From positions 1-64,000 of the forward strand of contig JAEUWI010000004.1 in the NCBI GenBank assembly GCA_016791475.1: a stretch of 64,000 nucleotides of DNA, written 5' to 3'. Origin of the DNA: Candidatus Hydrogenedentota bacterium (GTDB lineage Bacteria; Hydrogenedentota; Hydrogenedentia; Hydrogenedentales; JAEUWI01). Below, in pieces: positions 1 to 8,662 of this stretch (positions within the stretch are counted from its first letter, which is position 1; each line of letters starts with the position of its first letter). The notes beneath the pieces were generated by a model. That model was not told the origin of the DNA. It searched no databases and saw only the letters and a list, made by a program, of their open reading frames with translations. Both the position numbers and the translations under genes were made by a program.

Positions 1-112
1 GGGCCACCCCGAGCTCATCGCAGAGGGTAGAAATCGGAACCCCCTCCAAAAGATGACGCCGCAGCGCAGCTACCTTCTCCGTACCGCTGATATGCTTCCG
101 TTTACGTTTCAC
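1..112 (-). CDS. IS3/IS911-type transposase OrfA, N-terminal part (cut by window edge)
   Basis: This frame is open from a GTG at 112 to the left edge and encodes 37 residues. It begins MKRKRKHIS, followed by TEKVAALRRHLLEG and STLCDELGVA. That basic start, EKVAALR helix and LCDELG turn match the N-terminal helix-turn-helix of IS3/IS911 OrfA proteins, which bind the element's ends. A GGAGG ribosome site lies 8 bases upstream of the GTG. The rest of the element is outside the window, so intactness and the terminal repeats cannot be judged. Family call is by motif only. Confidence 0.72.
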   Translation of the reverse strand, partial: MKRKRKHISGTEKVAALRRHLLEGVPISTLCDELGVA

Positions 113-412
113 TGTGAATTCCTCCGTAGGTTGTGATTAACTTACAGGGTATTCACTCCGATTCCAACTGGAACAAAACACTGCACGCAAGGGTGCCTAC
201 AATGGGGCCGGGAAATTGGGCAATCAATACTTACTCGACAGAGCAAGTCCCACCCCAACGTGCGGGACCGTCCCCCGCTTTAAGAACACGGCACGGTCCC
301 GTCCAGAGGGAATGCCCCCGTTCAACTACCGGGAACCTCGAAAGAAAATGAGCGCGAAGCAATTGCTTGCTTCGCGCTCTTTGTATGTTTTGGCTGTCAA
401 CTTAACGGGGGG
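113..412. other. Intergenic region between transposase and cytochrome gene
   Basis: About 300 bases lie between the transposase start and the end of the cytochrome gene. The only clear structure is the bidirectional hairpin terminator at 350-379. The open frames here (133-351, 216-416) have no recognisable protein features. The stretch next to the transposase start should include one end of the insertion element, but no inverted repeat can be confirmed without the other end. Confidence 0.5.
350..379 (-). terminator. Bidirectional rho-independent terminator
   Basis: A perfect 13-bp stem (350-362 with 367-379) closes a TTGC loop. On the minus strand the stem is followed by an ATTTTCTTTC tract and on the plus strand by TTTGTATGTTTT, so it could act in both directions. 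It lies 34 bases past the stop of the cytochrome gene that ends at 413 and probably ends the efflux/cytochrome transcript. Confidence 0.8.
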
Positions 413-1612
413 TTAGATCTGGCCTTCTGCCGGCGCCGGTGCTTCTTCCACTACCGGAACATTCTCGACCGGAGCTGCGGCTTCGGGAGCCGGGGTGACT
501 TCGGCGGGTGCGGGAACGGCTTCCACCGGTGTCGGCTCGACCACAGGCGCTGGCACGGGCGCTTCGGGGGCCACTACCGGAGCGGGAGCTTCGACGGCGG
601 GCGCGGGAGTTGATGCTTCAGCACTGTCGTCTTTCGCACCGGCGGCGATCCACATACGCAACGTGTGCACCTGCTCGTCGGTGAGGGGGGGCTCGTCTTC
701 CGGCATGCGGGGTTTGGCAATACCCCGAATGTAGTGAATGATGGAACTCTCGTCGGGTTTACCGGGAACGATGCCGGGGCCGCCCTTCTTGCCGCCCTTG
801 GCCATCCCTTCCACCGTGGTCATGTCGTAGTCGCCATCCGCATCGGGATTCTCGTGGCAGCTCGTGCACTGATCGTCGATGATGGGCCACACGTCGCGTT
901 TGAAGCTTACCAATGCCGCTTCTTCGGCGGTGAACTCGCGGATCGGCAGCCATTCGGGGTTCTCCGCAAGTGCGGCGGGCATCGGTTCAACCGGCGCGGA
1001 CTCCGCAGGCGTTGCGACGGGCGCAATCTCGGCGGGAACGGGTGTCGGTAGCGCAGGGTTCGCCGGAACAGCATTCTCGCCGGGCATTACGGGGGCGGGA
1101 ACCGGAGTAACCGGTTCCACCACGGGCTCCGGAGCCGTCTGATGCACCATCGGCGTCCCCACGCCGTGATTGTAGACTAGCGCGCCGCCCAGATGGCCCG
1201 TGCTGGCGCAGAAGATGTTTGTCGCTATGGCGCCGACGGCCGCCAGTAATAGACCGCCGATACGTATCACGTCGAAACGGATAAGGGAGAGGACAAGACA
1301 GATCAGGGTAAATGCCCCCGCATAGAGTACTTGCTCGGCTGCGGCCTTGTGGGCGGAAATCTGATCCCACACGGCGGTGGGCAGGGTATTCGGCACCAGA
1401 TCCCGCGCGTCTTCGCCCGACTCTATGGCCACATAGGCCGAGACGACGACAATGACGAAGAGCAGGGCCGTCAATGCGCGCACCGTGTTGTTCCGATGAA
1501 AGATCGCGCTGAGAATGACGAACAGCAGGCCGATAAACGAGGCCGCGATCGGCATATGCACGATAGCGGCATGGATCATGGAGGGATTGGAAAGCAGTTC
1601 AGAGATATTCAT
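413..1612 (-). CDS. Membrane-anchored planctomycete-type cytochrome c
   Basis: A 399-residue membrane protein. Residues 1-150 hold four or so hydrophobic segments starting at MIHAAIVHMPIAASF, resembling the DUF2231 membrane domain often paired with haem domains. A Pro/Ala/Glu-rich linker follows (about 155-220). A single c-type haem site CTSCH is at residues 249-253, with a likely axial Met in KPRMPEDEPPL, as in planctomycete cytochrome c domains. The C-terminal 60 residues are again Pro/Ala/Val/Glu repeats, probably periplasmic. The ATG at 1612 is preferred because the longer GTG frame to 1675 adds a segment unlike the family. It follows the outer-membrane factor by 99 bases and may share its transcript. 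Role in electron transfer is inferred. Confidence 0.82.
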   Translation of the reverse strand: MNISELLSNPSMIHAAIVHMPIAASFIGLLFVILSAIFHRNNTVRALTALLFVIVVVSAYVAIESGEDARDLVPNTLPTAVWDQISAHKAAAEQVLYAGAFTLICLVLSLIRFDVIRIGGLLLAAVGAIATNIFCASTGHLGGALVYNHGVGTPMVHQTAPEPVVEPVTPVPAPVMPGENAVPANPALPTPVPAEIAPVATPAESAPVEPMPAALAENPEWLPIREFTAEEAALVSFKRDVWPIIDDQCTSCHENPDADGDYDMTTVEGMAKGGKKGGPGIVPGKPDESSIIHYIRGIAKPRMPEDEPPLTDEQVHTLRMWIAAGAKDDSAEASTPAPAVEAPAPVVAPEAPVPAPVVEPTPVEAVPAPAEVTPAPEAAAPVENVPVVEEAPAPAEGQI

Positions 1613-1711
1613 GAAGGAGCACCTGTTTGGAAATTCCCCGCGAAAAGCGATTAAAAACAGAAAATACCGTAGCACAGAACGGGGGAATAATCAAAGTTCG
1701 GCCTCCTTCGG

Positions 1712-3331
1712 CTACTCGGATGGAGCCTCCCCACAGGGGATACATCCCTCAAAGTGGGAAATAGTTTCACCGGTCGCGGTCTCCAGCGCATGCCATGCGG
1801 AGTACAGGGCTACCCGCGCCAGGGCGAGTCGAGCCTCTGCCGCCACGAGATCCCGCTGGGCCTGATTCAAACGGGCCAGACTCCCCTGTCCAGCCTCATA
1901 CTCCTTTTCCACCAGGTCCCGGTTGGCCTGAACATACTCGGCCGTGGTCCGTTGCAGCGCGAGCGTCTCCTGGGCGGTCTGCAAGATGATGCCGCTCCGG
2001 CGTATATCTTCGGTGGCTCCCAGCCGCAGGGCTTCCAGCAGGTACTCCGCCTCCTCCAACTGGTGCCGAGCCTCGGCAACCGTGGCGCGATTGCGGCCCC
2101 CGGCGAAAATGCCATAGCTGATATCCACACCGACCGTCGCTCCAAAGTCTTCCTGCTCGAATCGGGCGTTGTCCGACGCGGAAGCGCGCTGGGAGGCAAA
2201 GGTCCGCACCTGCGGATAGTAACTTGACCGGCGTTCCCCGAGCTGGGCCTCGATCCGGGCGACCTGGAACTCGCCCTGCTGAATGTCCGGACGCGTCGTC
2301 ATGGCCTCGCCGATCATTTCCTCCAGATTCGGGGAGTGCAGGTCCTCCGGAACTTCCTCGGGCAACGGAGCAATCTCCACCGCTTCCCCGAGCTTGGCGT
2401 CCTGCAAGCCCATAAGCGCCGCCAGAGCAACCCGTGCGACCTGTTCCTGCCCTTCGGCCTGGATCCGAGCCGACTGAGCGGCCCGCAGGGCCACTTCAAA
2501 ATTCAGCACATCGCTCTTCGAGCCCGTGCCGCGCTCTTTGCGAAGGCGGGCTTCCTTCAACAAACGTTCGTTGAACGACTCGTCCGCACGGGCGATCGAG
2601 GCGTTCTCCCGGGCGAGCTGCACCCCATAATAACTCTGGGCGATGGCATCAAGAACCAGTCGCACCGCTTCACGATGGGCCGCCTCGCTCTCCTCCCGCC
2701 CGAAGCGGGCCATGGCATTGGTGAAGCGTCTCGAAAAGCCGTCAAACAGAATGTACGATGCCGTGAGCGAAGCCTGATAATTCTCCACACTCTCGTCCAC
2801 GCTTCCCCGCGCCTGAAGTCCGGAATAGAGTCCCGCGATGGACGAGAACAGCGCCCCCTCCACACCACCGCCCTCGCCCGTGTCAAAAAGCGCCTGCGGA
2901 ATACTGCCCCGCAGGGAAGAGGTTAGTGGAGATAACAGCGCCTGGTCTTTGGCGGCATTCACCGTATTGGACGGCAGGTGGGTGTGCGTAGCGGAAAAGA
3001 CGGCGTCCAACTGGGGTAAATATAGGGAACGAGCCTGGCGTACCCGCGCCCGCGCCTGGTCCACCCGCGCGGCGGCCGCGAAAAGCGTGGGGTTCTTCTC
3101 CAGGGCAAGCTGTTGTGCGGCACGAAGATCGAGCACGAACGGCACAGACTCACCCGACTCCTCCGCGGTTGTCTCCGCCGACGGTGCGACAGAATCGGGA
3201 GCAGTGTCGGATTCCTCAACCACGGGAAGAGCTTCCACAATGTCGAGGGAGCGGGGCTCCTCGCCCGACAATTCCGCAGAGAAAAAAGCGATGCTCAGCG
3301 CAAATATCGAGACGATCCTCAGGCTTCGCAT
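1712..3331 (-). CDS. TolC-family outer membrane efflux protein
   Basis: Encodes 539 residues with an N-terminal signal peptide (MRSLRIVSIFALSIAFFSA). After an acidic Ser/Glu-rich linker come the two outer-membrane-efflux-protein repeats: the first opens with LRAAQQLALEKNPTL, and the second shows TTRPDIQQGEFQVARIEAQLG and long coiled-coil helices. This is the usual layout of TolC/OprM channels, which connect an inner-membrane pump to the outside. The ATG at 3331 has GGGGAG six bases upstream; the longer frame to 3397 would overlap the pump stop and lacks a signal-like start. It is the last efflux component of the operon, 62 bases after the pump. Confidence 0.93.
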   Translation of the reverse strand: MRSLRIVSIFALSIAFFSAELSGEEPRSLDIVEALPVVEESDTAPDSVAPSAETTAEESGESVPFVLDLRAAQQLALEKNPTLFAAAARVDQARARVRQARSLYLPQLDAVFSATHTHLPSNTVNAAKDQALLSPLTSSLRGSIPQALFDTGEGGGVEGALFSSIAGLYSGLQARGSVDESVENYQASLTASYILFDGFSRRFTNAMARFGREESEAAHREAVRLVLDAIAQSYYGVQLARENASIARADESFNERLLKEARLRKERGTGSKSDVLNFEVALRAAQSARIQAEGQEQVARVALAALMGLQDAKLGEAVEIAPLPEEVPEDLHSPNLEEMIGEAMTTRPDIQQGEFQVARIEAQLGERRSSYYPQVRTFASQRASASDNARFEQEDFGATVGVDISYGIFAGGRNRATVAEARHQLEEAEYLLEALRLGATEDIRRSGIILQTAQETLALQRTTAEYVQANRDLVEKEYEAGQGSLARLNQAQRDLVAAEARLALARVALYSAWHALETATGETISHFEGCIPCGEAPSE

Positions 3332-3393
3332 GGGCCACTCCCCAATCTGGACAAGGCGTTCAAGGCTTGTTCGCCGACCGATGACATCCATGT

Positions 3394-6300
3394 TCATGGT
3401 GAAACCACGCTTAAGGGCTGAGTTTGGCGCCCCTGATGGGCCTGAGCGCTCGCGAGGGAAGCCGCCTCACCCACCCAGGGCTCCACCGCTTCTCTCGTCG
3501 GCCATTCACGATGCCCGAACCAATAGGCGAGACGGCGAAGGTCATTCAGAATCAGGAGCAGGCATGGAAGCAGGATCAAGGTCAGCAGGGTGGCGAAGGC
3601 CACGCCGGCCGCGAGGGAAACCGCCATCGGCACCAAAAACTGGGCCTGCACATCCGGCTCCAGAATCAGCGGCGCGAGTCCGCCCACGGTGGTCGCCGTG
3701 GTCAGGAAGATGGCGCGGAACCGCCGCACGCCGCCTCGCCAGATCGCCTCGCGGAAGGGCATGCCCGTAGCCACCAACATATTTACGCATTCGACCAGCA
3801 CGATCGCGTCATTCACCACGACGCCCGCGAGGGCCACAATGCCGAAGAGGCTCATCATGGAAAGTTCAAAGCCCAGGGCGAGGTGCCCGAGAAAGGCGCC
3901 GATGATACCGAAGGGAACGGTGATCATGATGACCAGTGGTTGCAGATAGGAGCGGAACACGGTGGCGATAATTACGTAGATGCCAATCAGTGCGAGCGGG
4001 AAGGAAACCTTCAGACTGGTAAAAGACTCCTGGGACTTCTTTTTCTCGCCCTGGAAGTCCACATAGAGTCCCGGATATTTCGCCTGAAGTCCCTTGAAGA
4101 ACTCTTTTTCCATCGCCGTAACGATAGTATCCGTATTTGCTTTGTTCGTATTGACCTCCGCCGTCACCGCCACACGGCGCATCCCATCCGTCCGCTTGAT
4201 ATCCGACAGGCCCGCGCCATACTCAATGAAGGCAACCGAGTGTAGCGGAACTTCGTGGCCCTGCGGGGTACGGATCCGGCGTTGCTCAAGCTCCGCTATC
4301 TGCTTGCGCTCTTCCGTGGTGTAGCGCACCCGCACGCGAATGTCGTCGCGGCCCCGCTGCATTCGGAAAGCTTCTTCTCCGAAGTAGCCCGCATAGACCT
4401 GACGGGCAAGATCCGCCACGGTCAGCCCCAGCACGCGGGCCTCGGGCTTCAGCGTGAACTTGAGTTCGTTCTTCCCCGGCCGGTAATCGTCCTGGATTTG
4501 GTACACGCCGTTGAAGGTGGACAGTTCTTCCTTCAGGTCGCCCGCGGCTGCGTTGAGAACGTCCATATCATGGCCCTGAAGCCAGATTTCAATGGCGGCG
4601 CCGGGCGGTCCGTTCTCCATACCGACGATGGAAAGGGACAATACACCGGGAAGACTCCCCACTTCCTTTTCCCAGTCGTCGGCCAGCGTCTCATAGAAAA
4701 TCCCGCGCGACGGCGAGTCCAGCAGTTCAACACGGATAGAGGCGACATTGTTGCCGTTTCTTGGAGGGCCCTCCTGGATCATGGAACCTATGAGGGAGAA
4801 CGTATTCTTGATCAGCGGTTCGCCGGTCAGCGTCTTTTCCCGCTCGGCGATCCGTCCCAGTGCAGTTTCCAATTGCTCGACCGCGGCCTGGGTGACGGAG
4901 AGGGGCGTTCCGTCGGGGAATTCCACGCTCGCGGTCAGAATGTCGGAGTCCACCTTGGGAAACATTTCAAATTTCAGAATGCCCCCCGCCCATATGCCGA
5001 TTGCGAAAAGAAAAATAGAAACCGAGGCGGCCAAAGACACGTATCGCCACCGGAGGGAAACCTTGAGAAAAGACGCGTAGGGGTGTTCGGCCACCCAGAC
5101 GAGACAGTCATTGGTAAAGTGGTGGATTCGAAAGGCCATGGCGCGACCCCGTCCCAGTCGGCGCTGTTCGTGGGCATCGGGCAGGTTATTCAAGTGCGCG
5201 GGAAGGAGAATGAGGCTTTCCACCAACGAGACGCTCAGGCAGGCGATCACCACCACCGGCACGATGGCGATAAACTTGCCCATGATCCCGCCGATGAAGC
5301 CGAGGGGTATAAAGGCCACGATGGTGGTGGTCACCGCCGCGATCACGGGCAGGGCAACTTCCCGCGTGCCTTCGATGGCCGCTTCCAGTGGCCCGGCGCC
5401 GTTAAGTCGCGCCACATAAATGGACTCGCCCACGACAATCGCGTCGTCCACGATAATACCGAGCACCATGATGAGGCCGAATAGCGAAACCATGTTGAGG
5501 GTTGCGCCGAGGGCCCACATGACGCCGAGGGCACCCGCGATGCTGATGGGAATACCCATGCTGGCCCAGAAGCTCATTCGCAGGTCGAGAAAGAGCCACA
5601 ATATTATGAAAACCAGTGCCAGGCCCATGACGCCGTTCTCCAGGAGAAGATCGATCCGCGCCTGGAGCATGACGCTGGTGTCATTCCAGATTCGGATGCT
5701 TAGCCCCTGGGGGATTATCCGCTCTTGTTCGCTCACCCATTTTGTAACGGCTCTGGATATGGCGAGCGCGTCTTCATCCTGCGTCTTGAGCACGCCAACG
5801 GTGATCGCGGGAGCACCATTCAAGCGGGAGACCAACTGGTCTTCCGAAAATCCGTCGTCGATACGCGCGATTCGGTCGAGCGTGATGACGTCGCCGTCGG
5901 ACTTGGCCATCACGACAATCTCGGCCAGCTCGCTGCCGGTATATTTCCGGCCAATCGTGCGGAGGCGGATATCTTCCCCTTCCGTGCGGACGGTGCCGCC
6001 GGTCAGATTCAGGCTGCTCTGCCGGACGGCCTGGGACACCTGGGCAAAGGTGAGCCCGTACTCGCGCAAGCGCTCTTCCGAAACCTCAATGCCAATCTCA
6101 TATTCCCGGGCGCCCATGATCTGAACCTGGCTCACCTCGGGAAGGAGCTGAAGGGATTCCTTGACCTCTTCCGCCCACTCCTTAAGCTGGCGTTCGTCGA
6201 GCCCCTCGCCTGCGAGGGAAACCATCATGACTTCGCGCCGCAAGGTTACCTCTTCGGTGATGGGGCGCTCCGCATCTTCCGGGAACGAGGAAATGGCCTC

Positions 6301-6639
6301 AACCTCGTTTCGGACTTTGTCCTTGACGACGGCGGTGTCGTAGCCCTGCTCCACCTCGATCAGCACCGATCCAAAATTCTCGGACGATGTGGAGGTGTAG
6401 GTCTTAATCCCCTCAATGGCCTCGATCGCTTCTTCAATTTTGCGGCAGATCCCCTCCTCCACATCCTCCGGATCGGCGCCGGGCCAGGGCACACGGATCT
6501 GAATATAATCCAGACTGAATTCGGGAAAGGTCTCCCGAACCATATTCAACGCCGCCAGGAGGCCCATGACGATGAAAAAGAACAGAAGAATGTTCGCGAA
6601 AACCGTGTTCCGCGCAAATGCCGCCAGAAGACCTCTCAT
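3394..6639 (-). CDS. RND multidrug efflux permease (AcrB/MexB superfamily)
   Basis: At 1081 residues this has the usual RND length. An N-terminal membrane helix is followed by a large periplasmic loop, then helices from about 330, a second periplasmic loop from about 555 and final helices from about 875. The TM4 proton-relay Asp pair is present in IVDDAIVVGE (D398-D399). The TM10 segment reads GVVVNDAIVLVE, so the Lys seen in AcrB is replaced there by Asn-Asp, a variation common in non-AcrB RND clades. The GGIMGKFIA segment fits the same family. Its ATG overlaps the stop of the fusion-protein gene by four bases. Substrate cannot be told from sequence. Confidence 0.95.
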   Translation of the reverse strand: MRGLLAAFARNTVFANILLFFFIVMGLLAALNMVRETFPEFSLDYIQIRVPWPGADPEDVEEGICRKIEEAIEAIEGIKTYTSTSSENFGSVLIEVEQGYDTAVVKDKVRNEVEAISSFPEDAERPITEEVTLRREVMMVSLAGEGLDERQLKEWAEEVKESLQLLPEVSQVQIMGAREYEIGIEVSEERLREYGLTFAQVSQAVRQSSLNLTGGTVRTEGEDIRLRTIGRKYTGSELAEIVVMAKSDGDVITLDRIARIDDGFSEDQLVSRLNGAPAITVGVLKTQDEDALAISRAVTKWVSEQERIIPQGLSIRIWNDTSVMLQARIDLLLENGVMGLALVFIILWLFLDLRMSFWASMGIPISIAGALGVMWALGATLNMVSLFGLIMVLGIIVDDAIVVGESIYVARLNGAGPLEAAIEGTREVALPVIAAVTTTIVAFIPLGFIGGIMGKFIAIVPVVVIACLSVSLVESLILLPAHLNNLPDAHEQRRLGRGRAMAFRIHHFTNDCLVWVAEHPYASFLKVSLRWRYVSLAASVSIFLFAIGIWAGGILKFEMFPKVDSDILTASVEFPDGTPLSVTQAAVEQLETALGRIAEREKTLTGEPLIKNTFSLIGSMIQEGPPRNGNNVASIRVELLDSPSRGIFYETLADDWEKEVGSLPGVLSLSIVGMENGPPGAAIEIWLQGHDMDVLNAAAGDLKEELSTFNGVYQIQDDYRPGKNELKFTLKPEARVLGLTVADLARQVYAGYFGEEAFRMQRGRDDIRVRVRYTTEERKQIAELEQRRIRTPQGHEVPLHSVAFIEYGAGLSDIKRTDGMRRVAVTAEVNTNKANTDTIVTAMEKEFFKGLQAKYPGLYVDFQGEKKKSQESFTSLKVSFPLALIGIYVIIATVFRSYLQPLVIMITVPFGIIGAFLGHLALGFELSMMSLFGIVALAGVVVNDAIVLVECVNMLVATGMPFREAIWRGGVRRFRAIFLTTATTVGGLAPLILEPDVQAQFLVPMAVSLAAGVAFATLLTLILLPCLLLILNDLRRLAYWFGHREWPTREAVEPWVGEAASLASAQAHQGRQTQPLSVVSP

Positions 6640-8021
6640 GAAGGCGCAGCCTCTTGCGCCTCGGGAGCGAGAAGCGTGTTGGGAAGGGGATTTACGAGGC
6701 GCGTAGTGATCACCTCGTCTCCGGCGGCCAACCCTTTAACGAAGGTCTCCTCGCCATGATTGCGCACGACCTCCACAGGATGGATCATGAGACGATTGTC
6801 CCGGGCGAGATAGACGTTGCCCTCATAGGTTACCGCCCATCGCGGCAGTCGAAAGACCTGCTCCATCGACTTGCCGGGAATCTCCACCTGGCAGAACATA
6901 CCCTCAACCAGAGGCAGGCCGTCCCCGCCCACGTCCGCCCCTTCGGGACTTATGCGAACCGCAACCGTTACCGTGCGCGTCTGCGGGTCGAAGTTCTCGA
7001 TCCGGTCCGCAGTTCCCTCCCAGCGACGCGCATCGGGGGCCTCGGTCCAATAGATGGAACAGGTGACGGGCTTAATCGCCCCAAACCAGGATTGCTCAGC
7101 ACCCGGCGCATCGCCTTCAAACTGGAGCCAGCTCCGGGCATCCCGGCTGTCGAGGGACACAGATATCTCAAGCACACGGTCGTCCGCCAGTGTCACGACG
7201 GTCATTCCCGGATTGACGTATTGGCCCAGCTCGAGATTCACACTTTTGACGCGGGCATCGAACTCCGCCCGGACTTCCGTCCTGGAGAGATTCGCATCCG
7301 CCAAGGCGAGTTGGGCGCGCGCCGCCTGCAGGCCGCTCTGGGCCTCCTCGATCTGCACCGGGTATAAAGAGACCGCTTGACCAAGTTGATCGCGTGCATC
7401 CGCAGCCTGATTGAAGGCCATTTCCGACTGATCCACCGCGGATCGCGTTCCCACGTCGTCCTGTTCGTAGAGCGCTTTGACACGTTCATGCTCGGCCTTC
7501 ATCAGGGCCTCGTTTCGCTCTATCGTGCTCAGGCGCTCCGTGTCAATTTCCATCTGCCGGGTGAGCCGCTCGACCGTTTTCTCGAACTGACGTACTTGCG
7601 CCGCGGCGCGGTCGCGGGCGGCGATGTAGTCGCTCGCATCCAGGCGAAAAAGCAGGGCACCCGCCGGAATCTTTTCCCCCACCTCCAGATTCGGGTGTAC
7701 TTCGGCCACAAGACCCGGTACTTCCGCCGATAGCGGCACCACGTTTAGCGCGCGCACCTCGCCCAGACCGGTCACGACGACCGGGACAATTTCCGGAGCC
7801 ACCTGAAGCGTCTCCACGGGGAGGGCCCGCTCCACCTGCACGGCCTCCGCAGGCTCTTCCTTGAGGTACACCATCAGCGCCATCGACATTACCCCGACCG
7901 CAAGTACGACGATGCAGACCAGCACCCGAACGATGAGCGAGGCCTCCCGGGTATGGCCCGCCTCTTCTGAGGTGACCGCACCTGCTTCCGAAGGGGTTGC
8001 CCCCTGTTCGTCATTGTTCAT
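6636..8021 (-). CDS. RND efflux membrane fusion protein (HlyD/AcrA type)
   Basis: A 461-residue periplasmic adaptor. Residues 1-30 are cytoplasmic and acidic, followed by one membrane anchor (LIVRVLVCIVVLAVGVMSMALMV). A lipoyl half-site follows (GLVAEVHPNLEVGEKIPAGALLFRLD), then a long alpha-helical hairpin with many Glu, Arg and Gln residues (about 125-225), the second lipoyl half (TEVRAEFDARVKSVNLELGQYV) and beta-barrel and membrane-proximal domains. It bridges the RND pump and the TolC-like channel encoded downstream. Coupled by ATGA overlaps to marR upstream and to the pump downstream. Confidence 0.93.
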   Translation of the reverse strand: MNNDEQGATPSEAGAVTSEEAGHTREASLIVRVLVCIVVLAVGVMSMALMVYLKEEPAEAVQVERALPVETLQVAPEIVPVVVTGLGEVRALNVVPLSAEVPGLVAEVHPNLEVGEKIPAGALLFRLDASDYIAARDRAAAQVRQFEKTVERLTRQMEIDTERLSTIERNEALMKAEHERVKALYEQDDVGTRSAVDQSEMAFNQAADARDQLGQAVSLYPVQIEEAQSGLQAARAQLALADANLSRTEVRAEFDARVKSVNLELGQYVNPGMTVVTLADDRVLEISVSLDSRDARSWLQFEGDAPGAEQSWFGAIKPVTCSIYWTEAPDARRWEGTADRIENFDPQTRTVTVAVRISPEGADVGGDGLPLVEGMFCQVEIPGKSMEQVFRLPRWAVTYEGNVYLARDNRLMIHPVEVVRNHGEETFVKGLAAGDEVITTRLVNPLPNTLLAPEAQEAAPS

Positions 8022-8524
8022 CCCACCCCTTCTTTCTTCACCAACGGCCCAAGCTCCGAGCGCATCTCGGCTGCGATGATTTCACGAATCCGCGCGTAAA
8101 CTTCACACCACTGCGCCGAGCATGAGGGCCCGAGTTGTATCAAAAGTGCGCTTATGTATTCCAGAATCTGCCCTTCCATTTCTTGAAAATGAACGGCGCC
8201 CGTTTCCGATAACCGAATCCGAACCTCGCGGCGATCCTGTTGAGACTGTTCCCGAATCACCATCCCCAACTCCACCAGACGATCCACCATTGCCGAGGCG
8301 GACGGCGGGGTAACGTGAAGCGCGTCCGCAAGTTCCTTAACGGAGAGTTCACCGCGCTCGTCGATGGCCATCAGAACGTTACTCTGCACGAAAGTAAGTT
8401 CGTTGCCGACTTCCGAACTCCCCCCTTCCCTTGCACGGGCCTGAAATTTGTGGCAGAGCCGGTCTTTGAGCAGTCTTACCGTCCGGTAAATTTCCCGTGC
8501 CTGGGTCTGGGTCGGATCACTCAT
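8018..8524 (-). CDS. MarR-family transcriptional regulator of the efflux operon
   Basis: A 168-residue regulator with a winged helix-turn-helix: LSVKELADALHVTPPSASAM is the recognition region and REQSQQDRREVRIRL is the wing with the DRR signature of MarR proteins. Long flanking helices form the dimer interface. It is the first gene of the efflux operon and its stop overlaps the ATG of the fusion protein. The ATG at 8524 has GGGAAG five bases upstream; the GTG two codons earlier is less likely. A 19-bp inverted repeat overlapping its promoter (8537-8555) suggests it represses its own operon, with release on ligand binding; that is inferred from MarR behaviour. Confidence 0.93.
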   Translation of the reverse strand: MSDPTQTQAREIYRTVRLLKDRLCHKFQARAREGGSSEVGNELTFVQSNVLMAIDERGELSVKELADALHVTPPSASAMVDRLVELGMVIREQSQQDRREVRIRLSETGAVHFQEMEGQILEYISALLIQLGPSCSAQWCEVYARIREIIAAEMRSELGPLVKKEGVG

Positions 8525-8536
8525 GAGCACTTCCCT

Positions 8537-8555
8537 TAGTTAGGATGCCTAATTA
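8537..8555 (-). promoter_or_regulatory. Candidate MarR operator
   Basis: TAGTTAGG-ATG-CCTAATTA forms an inverted repeat with 7 of 8 pairs matched per arm. It sits 12 bases upstream of the marR start and overlaps the -10 box of the marR promoter. Position, length and TTAG/CTAA half-sites are typical of MarR-type operators; binding itself is inferred. Confidence 0.7.
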
Positions 8556-8580
8556 TAGTGGGGTCGAAGGAATAACTCAA
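8552..8580 (-). promoter_or_regulatory. Sigma70-type promoter of the marR-efflux operon
   Basis: On the minus strand, TTGAGT (8575-8580) is followed after exactly 17 bases by a perfect TATAAT (8552-8557). The -10 box overlaps the inverted repeat at 8537-8555, which would let MarR block polymerase. Confidence 0.75.
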
Positions 8581-8662
8581 CCGCGACGACCAAGCCCGCT
8601 TGGAACCCGCCTCGGCGCGGGGTATACTTCCACCTTCACGAGTTCCCCTGGGTCCGTCCTTT

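Noticed and set aside
4255-5484. 409-codon plus-strand open frame inside the RND pump gene
   Set aside because: It is antisense to a well-matched RND permease and has no recognisable domain; GC-rich DNA readily yields such mirror frames.
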